DNA of 64,000 bases from Pyropia haitanensis (lineage: Eukaryota; Rhodophyta; Bangiophyceae; Bangiales; Bangiaceae). The position numbers were made by a program, and so were the translations under genes. The DNA lies in contig SDUX01000007.1 in the NCBI GenBank assembly GCA_008729055.1, forward strand, positions 124,001 to 188,000. The letters are read 5' to 3'. Positions within the stretch are counted from its first letter, which is position 1; every line of letters starts with the position of its first letter. Below the pieces are notes generated by a model. The model worked only from the letters and a program-made list of their open reading frames with translations. It was not told the origin of the DNA and did not search any database. Positions 1 to 11,089 of this stretch are shown here, in pieces.

Positions 1-1
1 C

Positions 2-1159
2 TTTGTCATCAGTGCCGGCACCGTGTCTGACCCGCCGGTGCGAATTCTGGAGGGGGAGGACGTGGAGAGCCTGCTGGACGAGGCTACCTCGGACTTTCTG
101 GACGTGGCGGTCAGTGTGGACGTAGAGGCCCGCGTGGTGCGGGTGCCCCGCATCTTTTGTTGGTATGCGGTAGACTTTCCCCGCGGCACCGGGCCGCTGC
201 TCCGGTGGATTGCGCGGTACGTGCGGGATGAGCTGCGCGTCGCGCTGTTGGCGCTGGTGGATGGCGCTCCACCAGCGTCCCCAGCGCTGGCTGGAGGGGG
301 TGGCGCGGCGGCTGCAACTGGTGCGGCGGACTCGGCGGCTAGCGCCGCGGACGGACTGGTGTGGCGGAGCTCCTCTAGCTCTGTGGGCCTTGGTATGGGC
401 GGTGTCGGCGGCGGCAGCAGCAGGGGAGGCGCCGCCAGCGGCAGCACCGGCCTGGGTGGCGTCGGCGGCGGCGGCGGCGGCGCGGAGAGCCCGTCCGCGC
501 CTGCTATTGCCGCGGCAGTCTCGCCTGGCGGTGGCAGCGTCGGCGGTGGCGACGCGCCGTCCGTGACGATCAAGTACGAGAACTTTGACTGGACGGCCGA
601 CGCGCGCTTCTCCGCGGCGGTCGTCCGGCGCAAGCGGCGGCGGCTAGCGCGGGCGGCGGCGGCTGCCGCCGCGGCCGCCGCAGGCACCGCCGCACCCACG
701 GGCCACCTGCCGTCGCTTCACCAGTCGACGGCACCGGCCTTGGCGCTCCCGGCAGGCACCCTCCCCGAGGGCGCGGTCGTCACCGTTCCGCCCGTGACGT
801 TTGCGCAGGGGGTGTTCTCGTCAGGTCCTGCCGGCGGCGGCGTGGGTGGAGGCGGCAGTGGGGGCGGCGCCGGTGCCGGCGCCGGCGCTGGCGCCGGCGG
901 TATCGGCGGCACCGGCGGCGGTGGGGGCCCTCGCTCCTCGCCGCTGCCGCCAGCAGATGGGGCGCCTGGCGGGGCGAGCCGCCGCGGTGGCCACGCTGCC
1001 GCCGCCGCCGCCGCCCCCGTAGCCGTGCCCGACGTGGCCGCCATGGCGGTGCCCGACGTGGGTGCCGCGACGTCGCCCGCCGCGGCGGGCCGGCGGGCGG
1101 AGCGGAGAGGGGGCGGCGGCCCGCCTCGCCCAGAGCTGGGCGGCGCGCAGGTGAGGTGA
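2..1159 (+). CDS. DUF547-domain protein, C-terminal part (5' end outside window)
   Basis: The frame is open from base 2, so the gene starts to the left of the window; 385 residues are visible. The first ~85 residues fit the C-terminal half of a DUF547 domain: FVISAG, then PPVRI, a conserved acidic helix (VESLLDEATSDFLD), the IFCWYAVDFP motif and LLRWIARYVRDELR. The last expected block, IKYENFDW, is present but displaced about 100 residues downstream by a Gly/Ala/Ser-rich insert (bases about 265-560). The remaining ~190 residues are basic and then low-complexity Ala/Gly/Pro. In eukaryotes DUF547 often follows glutaredoxin or DEP domains; no N-terminal partner can be checked here. Its biochemical role is unknown. 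Family assignment is fairly secure, function is not. Confidence 0.8.
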   Translation, partial: FVISAGTVSDPPVRILEGEDVESLLDEATSDFLDVAVSVDVEARVVRVPRIFCWYAVDFPRGTGPLLRWIARYVRDELRVALLALVDGAPPASPALAGGGGAAAATGAADSAASAADGLVWRSSSSSVGLGMGGVGGGSSRGGAASGSTGLGGVGGGGGGAESPSAPAIAAAVSPGGGSVGGGDAPSVTIKYENFDWTADARFSAAVVRRKRRRLARAAAAAAAAAAGTAAPTGHLPSLHQSTAPALALPAGTLPEGAVVTVPPVTFAQGVFSSGPAGGGVGGGGSGGGAGAGAGAGAGGIGGTGGGGGPRSSPLPPADGAPGGASRRGGHAAAAAAAPVAVPDVAAMAVPDVGAATSPAAAGRRAERRGGGGPPRPELGGAQVR

Positions 1160-1937
1160 GCGCTGCGCGCGCCGCGTGCGCGTGCGCGTGCGCGGCCCTG
1201 GCGCGCCCTGGTTGCGCTGCTGTTGCCCTCCCCCCCCGCGCTGGTGGTGTGTTTTTTTCTCGTGTGCCCTGGCAATCTCTTGGTTTCTCCCGCTGTTTTT
1301 GTCACTGTGCTTGTCGAGCCGCTCTTTTTCTCTCTTGTTGTAGCGCGCTGTTGCATCGACCACGCGCTTCTCTTTTCCCCCTTTTCTTCCCGCCCCCCCC
1401 GTTTCTTTTTGTTGCCCCGCTGCTGGGTGGGGTCGTACGGCCTCCGGCAAGCTCGGACGCGCACTGCGTCGCCGTGTGGTGAGCGCTCTGACGTCCCAGA
1501 GGCGGCGTTGCTACCGCCACCGTCTGCGCGTGCGGACACGTGGCACACCTCATCTTCCATCTTTTTACATTGAAATTAAGTCCCGGCGGATCAGCGGACG
1601 CCGGCGTCGCCCGGCGGCTGTTCTGCCTGTGCCGGGCGCGGAGTGTCGCCTGCCGCAGTTCCAGACTTGCGCCGCGCTCCGCGTGGGCGACGGCGGCCGT
1701 GACGGTGGCCGGGGTGCGGCAGCGGCGGCCGCGTGTCGTTGCTGCCGCCTTCTGCCTGTGGCTCCGTTCTTCCCCGACCCAGCCGACCTTGTCTAGCCGC
1801 AGCAGTCTCCTAGCGCTGACCGTGGCCGGCGCCGCTGCCCACGGAGGGCGGCTCTACGGGTAGCGCGTGCCGGCTGACCCCCCCCACCCCCGCCCGCCCC
1901 CCCCATTCCTCCTGCCGCGGCCCCCGCCCTCGCAGTC
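1160..1937. other. intergenic spacer between DUF547 gene and BMS1
   Basis: Presumed 3' UTR of the upstream gene and 5' UTR/promoter of BMS1, both on +. It contains T- and C-rich tracts (about 1240-1410) and C runs just upstream of the BMS1 start (about 1878-1910). No convincing gene, RNA or repeat was seen. Confidence 0.5.
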
Positions 1938-4900
1938 ATGGATGCTGGGGACGTGGCCGCCGCCAAGGCGCACCGCCCCTCCCGCCGCAAAGCGTCGGAG
2001 AAGCGGGCGGCCAACGCGGCGGCCGTCGGCGGCGGCCCGTCGCGCAAGGCGTTTGCCAAGCCCGGCGCGCTCGCGCGGCGCATCCACATTGCGGCGGAGC
2101 GGTCGGAGAAGCGGGCGTCCAACCCGGTCACCCCCGTCGACCGGCCCGACGTCGGCGGCGGGGACCCTGCGCCGCACCTGGTCGTCGTCATCGGGCCGGC
2201 GCGGTCGGGCAAGTCCACCCTCATTCGCAACCTGGTGCTCCACTGGTCCCGCCGCCGGCTGGCCGAGGTGACTGGGCCCATCACGCTGTCGACGGGGCCG
2301 GGGCGGCGCATCACGCTGCTCGAGGTGCCCGCCGACCTGGCCGCCATGATCGACGCGGCTAAGGTGGCGGACCTCGTCCTCCTCACCGTTGACGGCGCGT
2401 TTGGGTTTGAGATGGAGACCTTTGAGTTCCTCAACATTGTCGCCACCCACGGGATGCCCAAGGTCATTGGGGTGCTCACGCATCTGGACCTCATCCCCGA
2501 CGGCAAGCGGCTGCAGTCGACCAAGAAGCGGCTCAAGGCGCGCTTTTGGGCCGAGCTGTACGACGGCGCCAAGCTGTTTTACATCTCGGGCATCACCGCG
2601 TCGGGCAACTATCTCCGGCGGGAGGTGCTGAACCTGGCGCGGTTCATCAGCATCACCAAGTTCCGCGCCCTCACCTTTCGCTCCGTTCACCCCTACCTCC
2701 TCGCGGACCGCGTGGAGGACGTGTCGGGGCTGACGCCGTCGCACCCCGCCTACGCCACCGCCAACCGCACGGTCGCGGCGTACGGCTTTGTCCGCGGCTG
2801 CCACCTGCGCACAACGGGCGGGCGGGACGCCGCGTCGGGCGCGTGGCGGGTGCACCTGCCGGGGGTGGGGGACCTCGTCGCCGCTCGCGTCGACCCGCTG
2901 CCCGACCCGTGCCCGGCGCCCGCCAAGCACACCAAGGGCGGCGGCGTCGCGGTCGCGACGGGCGCCGACGGCAAGCCGCGGCGGCGGCGGATTGGGGAGA
3001 GGGAGCGGCTGGTGTACGCGCCGATGGCGGCGGACGTGGACGGCGTGCTCTACGACCGCGACGCGGTGTACATTAGCATCCCGGACGAGCTGGTGCGCTT
3101 CACCGACCGGGCAGGCAGCGCCGCGGGGGGGGTGGGCGGCATTGCCGCCGCGTCGTCGGCGCTGCGGCGGGCGGCGGACGCCGCCGCCGACGGCGGCGAG
3201 GGGGGTGACAGCGGCGACAGCAGCGGCGACGGTGAAAGTGATGATGGGGATGACGCGCCCGCGGCGCCGCCTGGCGAGGGCGAGCGCCTCGTCAAGGAGC
3301 TCCAGCGGGTGGATGTGGGGATGGACGAGCGCCTCGGCGGCGCCACCCTCCAGCTGATGGCGGGGGCGGCGGCCATCCAAAGCGCGGCCTTTGCGGCGGC
3401 GGCGCAGCCGGCGGGCGCCGCCGTGGCAACGCCGCCGTCACCGAGGCGCAGGAGACGGACGACCGCCCGGGGGAGAGTGGAGGGGGGCGGCGTCGCGGCC
3501 TCGGACAGCGGCGCGTCGGCAGGTAGCAACATCGACTCGGATGTTGGAGGCGCTGATACCGACGGTGGCGGCGGCAGGGCGTCGGGCAGTTCGTCGGCTG
3601 CTTCTGGAGGGGACAGCGGCAATGGTGGCGGCAGCGGCAGCGGCAGCGGCAGCGGCCGCAGCAGCGGCAGCAGCAGCGGGAGCAGCAGCGGTAGCAGCAG
3701 CGGCAGCAGCAGGGGCAGCGACAGCGACGGGGACGGTGACCCTGACGGGCATGCTGAGGACAACGACGAGGGCGATGGCGACGTTGCGGTTGACATTCGT
3801 GGCAGACGGACCAAGGTGCCTGCGGTAGGCTGCGTCATGGCCGACGGAGTGCAGCCACGCAGAGCGCCCGTGGTGGCACGGCGACCTCGCCGTGGCCCTG
3901 CTTCCCGTCGCCTAGACGCCGACGACTTGGAGAGTGGAGAGGATGAAAGCGCCGCCGAGGACGATGAGGACGATAGTGACCGTGATGGGGACGATGGACT
4001 CAGCGACGCGGAGGACGATGGCTCGTCGGCCGCGTCTGGTGCGTCGGACTCGGCGGGCGGCAGTGACTCTGCCGTGGACGCCGACGCTGACACCGCCGAT
4101 GATGCTGACCCCGACGCCCCTCCCGGCGTGCCATCGTGGTCTACCCAGCTGTTGGCCCGCACGGCTGCCCGCGGGGCGGTCCTCCGTCCATCAGCGGCCC
4201 TCACCCGCCTCATCTACGAGACGAATGTGGAGGACGTCGGCGCACCGACCATCCCCGCTGCCGCCGTTCGTGGCGGCGACGACGACGATGAAGACGACCT
4301 CTTCCGACGTGCGGATGCCGACTCCGCGGCCCTGGCACGCGATGAGGACATCAGCCGCCTCAACGTTGCGTTTGCGCGCGACTGGTCGGCCGACTCGGCG
4401 GCACTGGCGACGCTCCGCCTGCGACGGTTTGGCACGGGCGCGCGGGAGCTGGAGGCGCGCCTCGACGGCGGCGGCAGCGGCTCAGAGGACGGTGACTTTG
4501 AGGACCTCGAGGCCCCCGCCGCGGGTGACGGCAGCGACAGCAGCGTCTCGGACAGCGACGGCGGCGGCGGCGCGCGCACAACGCCTGTGGTGCTGCGGTC
4601 GGGGGATTTTGAGGTGACCGACTCGGCGGCCGGGGCCCGCGGTGCCACTGCCGGCGGGGATGACGAGGAGGCGGTGGCGCGGCTGCGGGCGCTTAAGGTT
4701 CAGCGCAAAGCCGCGTTTGACTCTGCCTGGGACGCCAAGTCGCCCGCGCTCACCAGTCCGGCGGGGGCGGGGCTGGGCGCTGGTGGCGCCGTGGGCGGCG
4801 GCGACGACGGCGGGGGGACGGGCGCCGCCGCTGACGGCGAGGCCGGCGGCGGCGACCGCCTGGACGCGTCCGACGTGGCGCTGCTGCAGGGGGTGGTGAC

Positions 4901-6332
4901 GGCGAAGGGCGACGGCGCCGCCGCCGCGGACGCGGACGCGGACGCTGGCGGCGGCATGGATGACCTCGTCAAGGCTGAGCGCACCCGCCGCGCGGCGCTG
5001 CGCGTGTCAGAGCTGGGCGGCCTTTCCCCCGCCGCGCGGGCGGCGCTGCAAGGCCACCCTCCCGGCACGTACGTGCGGGTGGAGCTAACCGACGTGCCCG
5101 TCGAGTTTGTGCGGCACTTTGACCCCGCCGCGCCGGTCGTGCTAGGCGGCCTGTCGGGTGCGCTTGAGGAGCGGCCCGTGTACATGCGCTGCCGCGTCAA
5201 GCGCCACCGGTGGCGGCGGCGGGTGCTTAAGTCGGCCGACCCGCTCATCTTTTCGGTCGGCTGGCGCCGCTTCCAGTCCGTCCCCATCTATGACATGGAG
5301 GACGCCAACGGTCGGCGGCGGTACCTAAAGTACTCGCCCGAGCACATGCACTGCTATGCGACCGTGTACGGGCCGGCCGCGCCGGCGGGGACTGGTGTGG
5401 TGATGGTGTCGGGGCTGGGGCGGGAGCGGTCGGGCTTCCGGGTAGCCGGCACGGGGGTGGTGCTGGAGCTGGACGTGTCTCCCAACGTGGTCAAGAAGCT
5501 CAAGCTGGTGGGCGAACCCTTCCAGGTGCGCAAGAACACCGCCTTCATCCGCCACATGTTCACGTCGGAGCTGGAGGTCGCCCGCTTCATCGGCGCCGCG
5601 ATCCGCACCGTGTCGGGGGTGCGCGGGGCGGTCAAAAAAGCGGTGACGGCGGGGAGTGAGGTGAAAGGCCCGCCCGGCTCCTTCCGGGCCACGTTTGAGG
5701 ACAAGATTCTCCTGTCGGACATTGTGTTCCTCCGCTCGTGGGTGCCGGTGGAGCCGCCGCGGGTGTGCGTCATGGCGGAGGACCTGCTGGAGCCGGCACT
5801 CCATCGGGGCGTCACCGACGCCGCCCCCTGGCGGATGCGGACGGTGCGGGAGGTGCGGGAGGCGGGCGGCCTGCCGCAGCCGCTCAACCGGGACTCGCTG
5901 TACAAGCCGGTGGAGCGGGAGGCGCGGCGGTTCGCGCCGCTCAAGGTGCCGCGGGCGCTCGAGGCGGCGCTCCCGTTTGCGTCCAAGCCCAAGGACACGC
6001 CCGCGACCGCCGCGGCGCCCGGCCGTGCCGAGCGGTTGCGGCGGGAGCCGGGCCGCAAGCGCGCGCGCCGCGCCGAGACGGCGGTGGTGCTTGAGCCTGG
6101 CGAGCGCGCCGCGCGGCGGCTGCTCACCACCATTGGCACTGTGCGGCGAGACAAGGAGGCGACGCGCAAGGCCGCCAACGATCGTCGGCGGGCGAAAAAG
6201 AAGGCCGAGCAGGCGGTGGAGGCGGAGAAGCACCGGCGGGGCGAGGCGAACCGCCGCAAACGCAAACACGTCATGGCGGGACAGCAGGCGGCCAAGCGCG
6301 CGCGGGCAGAGGGGGCGGCGGTGGAGTTGTGA
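1938..6332 (+). CDS. BMS1: BMS1, ribosome biogenesis GTPase (40S assembly)
   Basis: A 1464-residue single-exon protein. BMS1 is a nucleolar GTPase of the small-subunit processome needed for 18S rRNA maturation and works with RCL1. Order of parts: basic N-terminus; P-loop GPARSGKS (residues 86-93) in the sequence [19 protein letters not shown]; the hallmarks [31 protein letters not shown] and [24 protein letters not shown]; an AARP2CN-like segment with the motif LPGVGDL (about 270-390, ending [20 protein letters not shown]); a long Asp/Ser/Gly-rich acidic region (about 400-930) with a Gly-Ser repeat near bases 3630-3720; the C-terminal RIBIOP_C region (about 1040-1280) with [13 protein letters not shown] and [14 protein letters not shown]; and a Lys/Arg-rich tail. 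It is longer than the human and yeast proteins (about 1200-1300 residues), mainly because of the acidic region. The first ATG of the frame fits the family N-terminus. Confidence 0.97.
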   Translation: MDAGDVAAAKAHRPSRRKASEKRAANAAAVGGGPSRKAFAKPGALARRIHIAAERSEKRASNPVTPVDRPDVGGGDPAPHLVVVIGPARSGKSTLIRNLVLHWSRRRLAEVTGPITLSTGPGRRITLLEVPADLAAMIDAAKVADLVLLTVDGAFGFEMETFEFLNIVATHGMPKVIGVLTHLDLIPDGKRLQSTKKRLKARFWAELYDGAKLFYISGITASGNYLRREVLNLARFISITKFRALTFRSVHPYLLADRVEDVSGLTPSHPAYATANRTVAAYGFVRGCHLRTTGGRDAASGAWRVHLPGVGDLVAARVDPLPDPCPAPAKHTKGGGVAVATGADGKPRRRRIGERERLVYAPMAADVDGVLYDRDAVYISIPDELVRFTDRAGSAAGGVGGIAAASSALRRAADAAADGGEGGDSGDSSGDGESDDGDDAPAAPPGEGERLVKELQRVDVGMDERLGGATLQLMAGAAAIQSAAFAAAAQPAGAAVATPPSPRRRRRTTARGRVEGGGVAASDSGASAGSNIDSDVGGADTDGGGGRASGSSSAASGGDSGNGGGSGSGSGSGRSSGSSSGSSSGSSSGSSRGSDSDGDGDPDGHAEDNDEGDGDVAVDIRGRRTKVPAVGCVMADGVQPRRAPVVARRPRRGPASRRLDADDLESGEDESAAEDDEDDSDRDGDDGLSDAEDDGSSAASGASDSAGGSDSAVDADADTADDADPDAPPGVPSWSTQLLARTAARGAVLRPSAALTRLIYETNVEDVGAPTIPAAAVRGGDDDDEDDLFRRADADSAALARDEDISRLNVAFARDWSADSAALATLRLRRFGTGARELEARLDGGGSGSEDGDFEDLEAPAAGDGSDSSVSDSDGGGGARTTPVVLRSGDFEVTDSAAGARGATAGGDDEEAVARLRALKVQRKAAFDSAWDAKSPALTSPAGAGLGAGGAVGGGDDGGGTGAAADGEAGGGDRLDASDVALLQGVVTAKGDGAAAADADADAGGGMDDLVKAERTRRAALRVSELGGLSPAARAALQGHPPGTYVRVELTDVPVEFVRHFDPAAPVVLGGLSGALEERPVYMRCRVKRHRWRRRVLKSADPLIFSVGWRRFQSVPIYDMEDANGRRRYLKYSPEHMHCYATVYGPAAPAGTGVVMVSGLGRERSGFRVAGTGVVLELDVSPNVVKKLKLVGEPFQVRKNTAFIRHMFTSELEVARFIGAAIRTVSGVRGAVKKAVTAGSEVKGPPGSFRATFEDKILLSDIVFLRSWVPVEPPRVCVMAEDLLEPALHRGVTDAAPWRMRTVREVREAGGLPQPLNRDSLYKPVEREARRFAPLKVPRALEAALPFASKPKDTPATAAAPGRAERLRREPGRKRARRAETAVVLEPGERAARRLLTTIGTVRRDKEATRKAANDRRRAKKKAEQAVEAEKHRRGEANRRKRKHVMAGQQAAKRARAEGAAVEL

Positions 6333-6524
6333 TGGGCAGGAGCGCTGCGCTGTGCCGGCTACACCGTCTTCAGCGCATCGGGGGCAAGACCGTGTACCTT
6401 TGAATCGGCCGATTTGACCTGTTCTGGTCTATTCGACTCCTGGACGTGTGTCTGCAACGTGGCCCTCAGCGCCCCAGAACGCGTGTTCCTGTGGCAGACG
6501 CCCAGCGCAGGCGGGCTCCGCATT

Positions 6525-6570
6525 AGAGGGATTTTGTGAGATCGTTTGTGAGATCTTCGTGAGAACTAAG
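6525..6570 (+). repeat. left terminal inverted repeat
   Basis: Matches the reverse complement of 11041-11089 with roughly five mismatches and one small gap. The longest shared run is GTGAGATCTTCGTGA, and both end in ACTAAG on the inner side. Confidence 0.7.
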
Positions 6571-7263
6571 GCTCTAATTGCGGACACCACGGTCCATTTT
6601 AAGGTCAAACTCAAGATTCGACATCTCACGTGAGATCGTTTGGTGACAACTCGGGGGTCTATTCTCACATACTGGTAAGACCTCTCCACGCTCCCTGTAA
6701 GTCCCAAGGTCCAGCTGTTGTGCAGGGAGTAGCAGCCAATTGATGGCGCAATGGAACTGTTGGCGCCGCACTGGTCCGCGCGCGCACGTCGTGTGCACGC
6801 CCAGTTAAGGGCGGTCTTGCCGTATATGTCCATTACAGTGCCACGGTCGGTGGATTGTCGACTTTTTCCAAAACAGATGGCATCTGTGCGCGGTCGTCGT
6901 CGTCGTGGAGCCCGACACTGCCGCACCTCGCCAGCGTCTGCTGACGCCCTGCACGCTCCCATCGCCCATGCCGTCCAACCACCACGCTCCGGCAAGCCCC
7001 CCATCCAACATCCATCGCATCCCTGTGCCCCACGCGGGGACGAGAACGCCAGTTGAGGCCATGACGGATGACTCGCAACATGGGCCCGACCTGTACGTTC
7101 TTTTGAGACCCGCAAACCGTCCCGCGCGTCGCGATTCTTGGACAACTGCCTCTTTGAGTGGGAGCAGGATGGCTCCCTGACCCTCCCTGCCGTCTTGGAA
7201 ACCCTGGAATCGTTACTCATTTTTTCGCTATGGAGCTTTGTTCGCCTTTGGTTCCCACGACCC
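6571..7263. other. transposon 5' non-coding region
   Basis: Between the left terminal repeat and the first ATG of the transposase frame. That frame is open from 7072 but has no ATG until 7264, so an upstream spliced exon is possible. No other feature was recognised. Confidence 0.4.
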
Positions 7264-9969
7264 ATGATTGATTGGTCCAGTTCTCAAGCCTCTCTCCTGA
7301 TTGATAAATCCTTACCAGGTACACCCCTGGCTTTTGTCTGCTCCGCACGCGCGTCTCCATTCGTGCGAGACAGTCAGGCCGGTCGCCTGTGGCGGCAGGC
7401 GGTGACGTCGGGCGTCATCATTGAGGGACCGGCTGTGGCACTCCTGGCCGCCGCGCCTTTACGCAAGTGTGCCGTTTCAGGGCCGGCGGACAGTCGCGGA
7501 GTGCCCACCGGCACCTGCTCAGTTTGCTACCTGAGGGCCCGCAAGAGGGCGTCGCTCGGTGCCCAGGACAGGCCCAGCGGTGGGCGCCAGGCGCTTGAGA
7601 CCGCACGCCTTCCTGGCTGCCATGTGCCACCGCCTCCTCCACTGGAGACAGTGTGGGTGCCTGGTGTTGACGTGGCGCCACTGCCATGGCGTGCCCCGGC
7701 CGACCGTGCGGCGCGAGTGAGCGGGACGGTCAGAGCCTCCGACTCGGGCGAGGAACCCCTCCGAGACGGTCCAGTTGGCAAGGCCGACCGACGGGTGACC
7801 GTCGCACTGGTTGGGAATGGGCGCGTGGCAGCCACACTTTTGAACGACTACTTGGCTGCCACGCGGCCGGGGACCAGCAAGGTCACTTTTGGCAACGGAA
7901 GTGTTCGCATCTACCAGCGCGAGACCATCCCCCGCAAGACGGAGGTGGGCCCACGCCAAAAGCGGCGAAGGGTGGCTGAGGCTGCGGCCGCTGTGGGCAG
8001 GGTGCTGGGGGCTGAGCCTGGCCTCTTAGTGGCAACTGTGGAGGATTTGTGTCGGCGGGCCCGCCAGAGTGGTGGCGTAGTGGTTGCCCCTGCTGCGGCC
8101 GCCCTGGCGCCTCCCTCGGTTCGTCTGCAAACGCAATTTATCCTGGACAACAACATTAGCCGGACGCTCTGGCAGCGTGTCCGTCTGTTATTGGGTGGGC
8201 CAACCAGTGGCCTAGCCAGCCGAGAGGTACTGCGACGTGACCTCGGCGAGGCCCAAGCTGAGGAACGGAACCAGGTGACATCGGACGGGGCGGGCGCCTT
8301 CCTCGTCACGCCGCGGGCCGCTGTGCAAGGGCTGATAGGCGACCTGCTCGCCAGCGGCGAGTTCCTGGAGCAGGCGACACGTGGACGCGACGGCAAGGAG
8401 ATTGAAGCCGTGTCCGCGTTTGAGGGACAAGACTGCCCGGGGGCTGTGCCAGACCCGAAGGTGCGGGACGTCCAGCTCTGTTTTGGGCATGACAAGGGTG
8501 GCCAACTAAGCTCATGTAAAGCCATCCTCTTTATCTTGAATCAAGAGCACCCATGCAGTCGAGGGAACACCATTCTTTATGGCGTTTTCCCGTCCAAGAA
8601 AGATGACCAGGACGCCCTCTCAAGAATGGCTGACGTGTACGTCCCAGATATTGACGCGCTACGGATGGACGGGGTGGAGGTGTCAGGGGAACGCCGCGCC
8701 GTGCGGCTCATCCTGACGGGTGACTACAGCTTTGTCACCCTCTGGTGTGGCCACATGGGCGCCAGCAGTCGCATGCCATGCCTGTATTGCACAGCAATGC
8801 GCTGCCGTACAGCACGCAACGGCCTATTGGTCGACAAGTATGGTGACATGCAAGCGGGCAGCAAGGCACGTGGCGCTCCACGCACACGCCAACACCTGGA
8901 GAAAATGGCAGAGGCCTATCAAGACGGCGACAACGCGAGTCGCGGGACTCCGCTGTCATTGAAGGAGCACCTATCGATTGAACGGCGCCCCCTGCTCATT
9001 CTCGACCCAAGTCATATCTCCCCTATGCCCCTTCATTTGGTTTTGGGTGTCACGGTATGGCTCCTCCGTCTGGGGATTGAGGCCGTCTATTTTTACAACG
9101 GGCTGGCGCGAGCGCGCCTGTACGCCCAGGACCTCGCGCGTGTGCTACGCTACGCTGTCGGGGTCAAGTCGAAGCCCTACTTTGGGAGGGCTTTTGAGGG
9201 CCGACAATGCCAGCGCATTGAGCGACGGTTGGCCGTGGTGTGCACCCTATTGGAAGGCAGCGTGCCCCATCGGGTCAGCACGGCGTACGCAGACGCCTGC
9301 GCGACGTGGCGGCAGCTCCTGCCCGTGCTGACCACGGTCGCCACCATTCCTAAGGACGACGTGGCACTTTTCAAACGCAACGCAGCCCAGCTGGTGGATG
9401 GGCTGAAGCGACACTTTGAGTGGTCGTCTGTCACCCCCAAGCTGCACGTGCTGGCGTGCCACGCCCCAGATTTTCTCGCCCTGTTCGGCAGCCTGGGGCG
9501 TTACAGTGAACAAGGGCTTGAGGCTTGGCACGGGCATTATAACCAGAATGCAAGCCAGTACGCGGCTGGCACTTTCCTTGAGAGCTGCCTGGCCTACGTG
9601 CGGCGCGTGGCTGTGAGCCGGGCTCCAGGCGACGGGGCCTACAACCGCGGAGTGCGGAGGGCCTCAGCGCCAGAGGGAGCCCGGGTGGCCAAGAGCATGA
9701 CTGACAAGCGGACCGCTGTGGGCCGGGCCGCGGCTGGTGGGCCCCGCCTGGACTCTGCCTCCTGCGCTCAAAAGCAGGCGGACGAGGCTGCCAAGTGGGC
9801 GGCTGATAATCTGGCGTTGGCTGTGCGCAAGATTGACTCATACCGCCGTCGCGTGGGTGGGCCACAGACAGAGGCGGGGACAGATGACTGCCCTTCCGAT
9901 GAGGAGGACCACTATGAGGAGCTCCTGGAAGCCGAAACTGCGTGCCTGATGAGTTTAGGACAAGACTAA
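7264..9969 (+). CDS. putative transposase of the inverted-repeat element
   Basis: 901 residues from the first ATG (the frame is open from 7072 without an earlier ATG). A Cys/Arg/Lys-rich N-terminal part (CSVCYLRARKR; VGPRQKRRR) is followed by a conserved helical block (LWQRVRLLLGG, GLASREVLRRDL) that recurs in the relic at 14390-15644. The core has LILTGDYSFVTLW (Asp at residue 487), then CGHMGASSRMPCLYC (a zinc-knuckle-like insertion), LSIERRPLLILDPSHISPMPLHLVLG (quoted in parts: DPSHISPMPLHLVLG), HVLACHAPDFLALFG and SEQGLEAWHGHYNQN (Glu at 753). A GDY...CLxC...PLH...SEQ-E-H pattern is typical of an RNase H-like transposase family found in many eukaryotic genomes. D487, a middle Asp/His and E753 are proposed as catalytic by inference. 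The frame is intact, so the copy could be active or recently active. Confidence 0.7.
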   Translation: MIDWSSSQASLLIDKSLPGTPLAFVCSARASPFVRDSQAGRLWRQAVTSGVIIEGPAVALLAAAPLRKCAVSGPADSRGVPTGTCSVCYLRARKRASLGAQDRPSGGRQALETARLPGCHVPPPPPLETVWVPGVDVAPLPWRAPADRAARVSGTVRASDSGEEPLRDGPVGKADRRVTVALVGNGRVAATLLNDYLAATRPGTSKVTFGNGSVRIYQRETIPRKTEVGPRQKRRRVAEAAAAVGRVLGAEPGLLVATVEDLCRRARQSGGVVVAPAAAALAPPSVRLQTQFILDNNISRTLWQRVRLLLGGPTSGLASREVLRRDLGEAQAEERNQVTSDGAGAFLVTPRAAVQGLIGDLLASGEFLEQATRGRDGKEIEAVSAFEGQDCPGAVPDPKVRDVQLCFGHDKGGQLSSCKAILFILNQEHPCSRGNTILYGVFPSKKDDQDALSRMADVYVPDIDALRMDGVEVSGERRAVRLILTGDYSFVTLWCGHMGASSRMPCLYCTAMRCRTARNGLLVDKYGDMQAGSKARGAPRTRQHLEKMAEAYQDGDNASRGTPLSLKEHLSIERRPLLILDPSHISPMPLHLVLGVTVWLLRLGIEAVYFYNGLARARLYAQDLARVLRYAVGVKSKPYFGRAFEGRQCQRIERRLAVVCTLLEGSVPHRVSTAYADACATWRQLLPVLTTVATIPKDDVALFKRNAAQLVDGLKRHFEWSSVTPKLHVLACHAPDFLALFGSLGRYSEQGLEAWHGHYNQNASQYAAGTFLESCLAYVRRVAVSRAPGDGAYNRGVRRASAPEGARVAKSMTDKRTAVGRAAAGGPRLDSASCAQKQADEAAKWAADNLALAVRKIDSYRRRVGGPQTEAGTDDCPSDEEDHYEELLEAETACLMSLGQD

Positions 9970-10636
9970 AGAAATCTAGGCCGGTGTTAAGGCTGTGCTG
10001 ACCCGCCGGCAGGACACACCCCCAGGGTGCATCGCCCGCTGGTCACGTGTCGCGCCAGCATGCGGCGCTCACGCCATCGGGTCATACTTCCGGCCTGCCT
10101 GTCTGCTACGGGCTGTCATCCGGGTGCACGGCGGGCCCCAGGGACGCGGGCGGGTGATTAGCTTGGCGGGCTGTGGCCGGGCAAGCCGCCTGGTTGGCGC
10201 GCCCCGCTCGAGCCTCGTCCGCTGTCTTGGCCCCCGCACAGGACAAGACACGACTCGGAACAGCACCAAGTCATTCAGGCGCGGCCACTGCCGACATGTG
10301 CACCACGACAGCAGACATTTGGAATTTTCTCACGATGAGTCTGAGGGCCGCTATGATTTGGCCTCATGATTCGACTGCTGGGGCCCCACTCCGGTGCCAC
10401 CCGGGAGGGTGCAGCCTGCCACGTCGCTGGGTTCCGAGGGTCTTTGGAACGTTCGCGCGTGACAACTGACACCCTGCGACGTCACCAATCCCCAGGCTCG
10501 GATCCTTCAGAAGTTCTCCGGCCACCAATGGAGCGGCTAGGACCGGCTCGAAACCCGTATGTCCGCTCTGAGGGGGTCTTAACTGGGTGTGTATGCCGCC
10601 TGTGCCGCGTCCCGACGTCGACTAAGCGACCGCAGC
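9970..10636. other. gene-free interval inside the DNA transposon
   Basis: Downstream of the transposase stop. Short open frames occur on both strands, but none has a recognisable motif or a convincing start. Confidence 0.35.
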
Positions 10637-10930
10637 GCGTGTGCAACGTCGTTTTCCCTCGCGGCCAAGAACACGGTGGCATCCAAGGAGCAGCTTGACG
10701 AGGCCACAAGCCTGACAACCCCCGATCGAGGCACTCGCGAGGTGGCGCCCCAGCCTTCTCCTCCCTCCAGTGTGAACGACGATGCAGACGCCTCTGGTGA
10801 TCGCTCTGCCACGGCGAAGGGCAAGCGTCGCATCTGGACGGACGAACAAGATGTACTGGCCCTGAAGGCCATTGTGGATGCCTCGGCTCACATCGCTCCT
10901 CGTGGCCGTCGTGTCAAGTCGGTCTCTCGT
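10637..10930 (+). CDS. possible exon of a Myb/SANT-like accessory protein
   Basis: An open stretch whose C-terminal part reads KGKRRIWTDEQDVLALKAI, resembling the first helix of Myb/SANT-like DNA-binding domains (W-T-x-E-x-D...L). It has no usable ATG, but is bounded by an acceptor-like cgcag at about 10632-10636 and a donor-like GTATGT starting near 10930, so it could be an internal exon. A second open segment after ttgcag (about 11287-11510, containing Asp/Ser-rich and Arg/Lys-rich helix) lies beyond the right terminal repeat and might be the next exon. Some DNA transposons carry such a second DNA-binding ORF. Weakly supported. Confidence 0.3.
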
Positions 10931-11040
10931 ATGTAAATATTGGGACCAACTACTAGAGCGTTCTCCTTCTCACGCAGGAGGATCTCGCAACAACACTGGC
11001 GTCTCGTTGTGACAAGATCTGGCAAAGACCCTAGGTATTG

Positions 11041-11089
11041 CTTAGTTGTTGTCACGAAGATCTCACGAACGATTTCACAAAAACTCTCT
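11041..11089 (-). repeat. right terminal inverted repeat
   Basis: Inverted counterpart of 6525-6570. Read on the minus strand it begins AGAGAGTTTTTGTGAAATCG and ends ACTAAG. Confidence 0.7.

Larger units (their letters stand above)
6525..11089 (+). mobile_element. DNA transposon with imperfect terminal inverted repeats
   Basis: Two inverted copies of a ~46-49 bp sequence, starting AGAGGG/AGAGAG and containing GTGAGATCTTCGTGA, bound a 4.6 kb interval holding a large transposase-like gene. The triplet ATT lies just outside both ends (6522-6524 and 11090-11092), a possible 3-bp target duplication, though three bases could be chance. Parts of the end motif (GAGATCGTTTG) recur just inside the left end near 6630. 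The superfamily is not assigned. Confidence 0.65.

Noticed and set aside
7138..7140. TTG start for the transposase
   Set aside because: Non-ATG initiation is unlikely here; the first ATG in frame is at 7264, with an upstream exon as the alternative.
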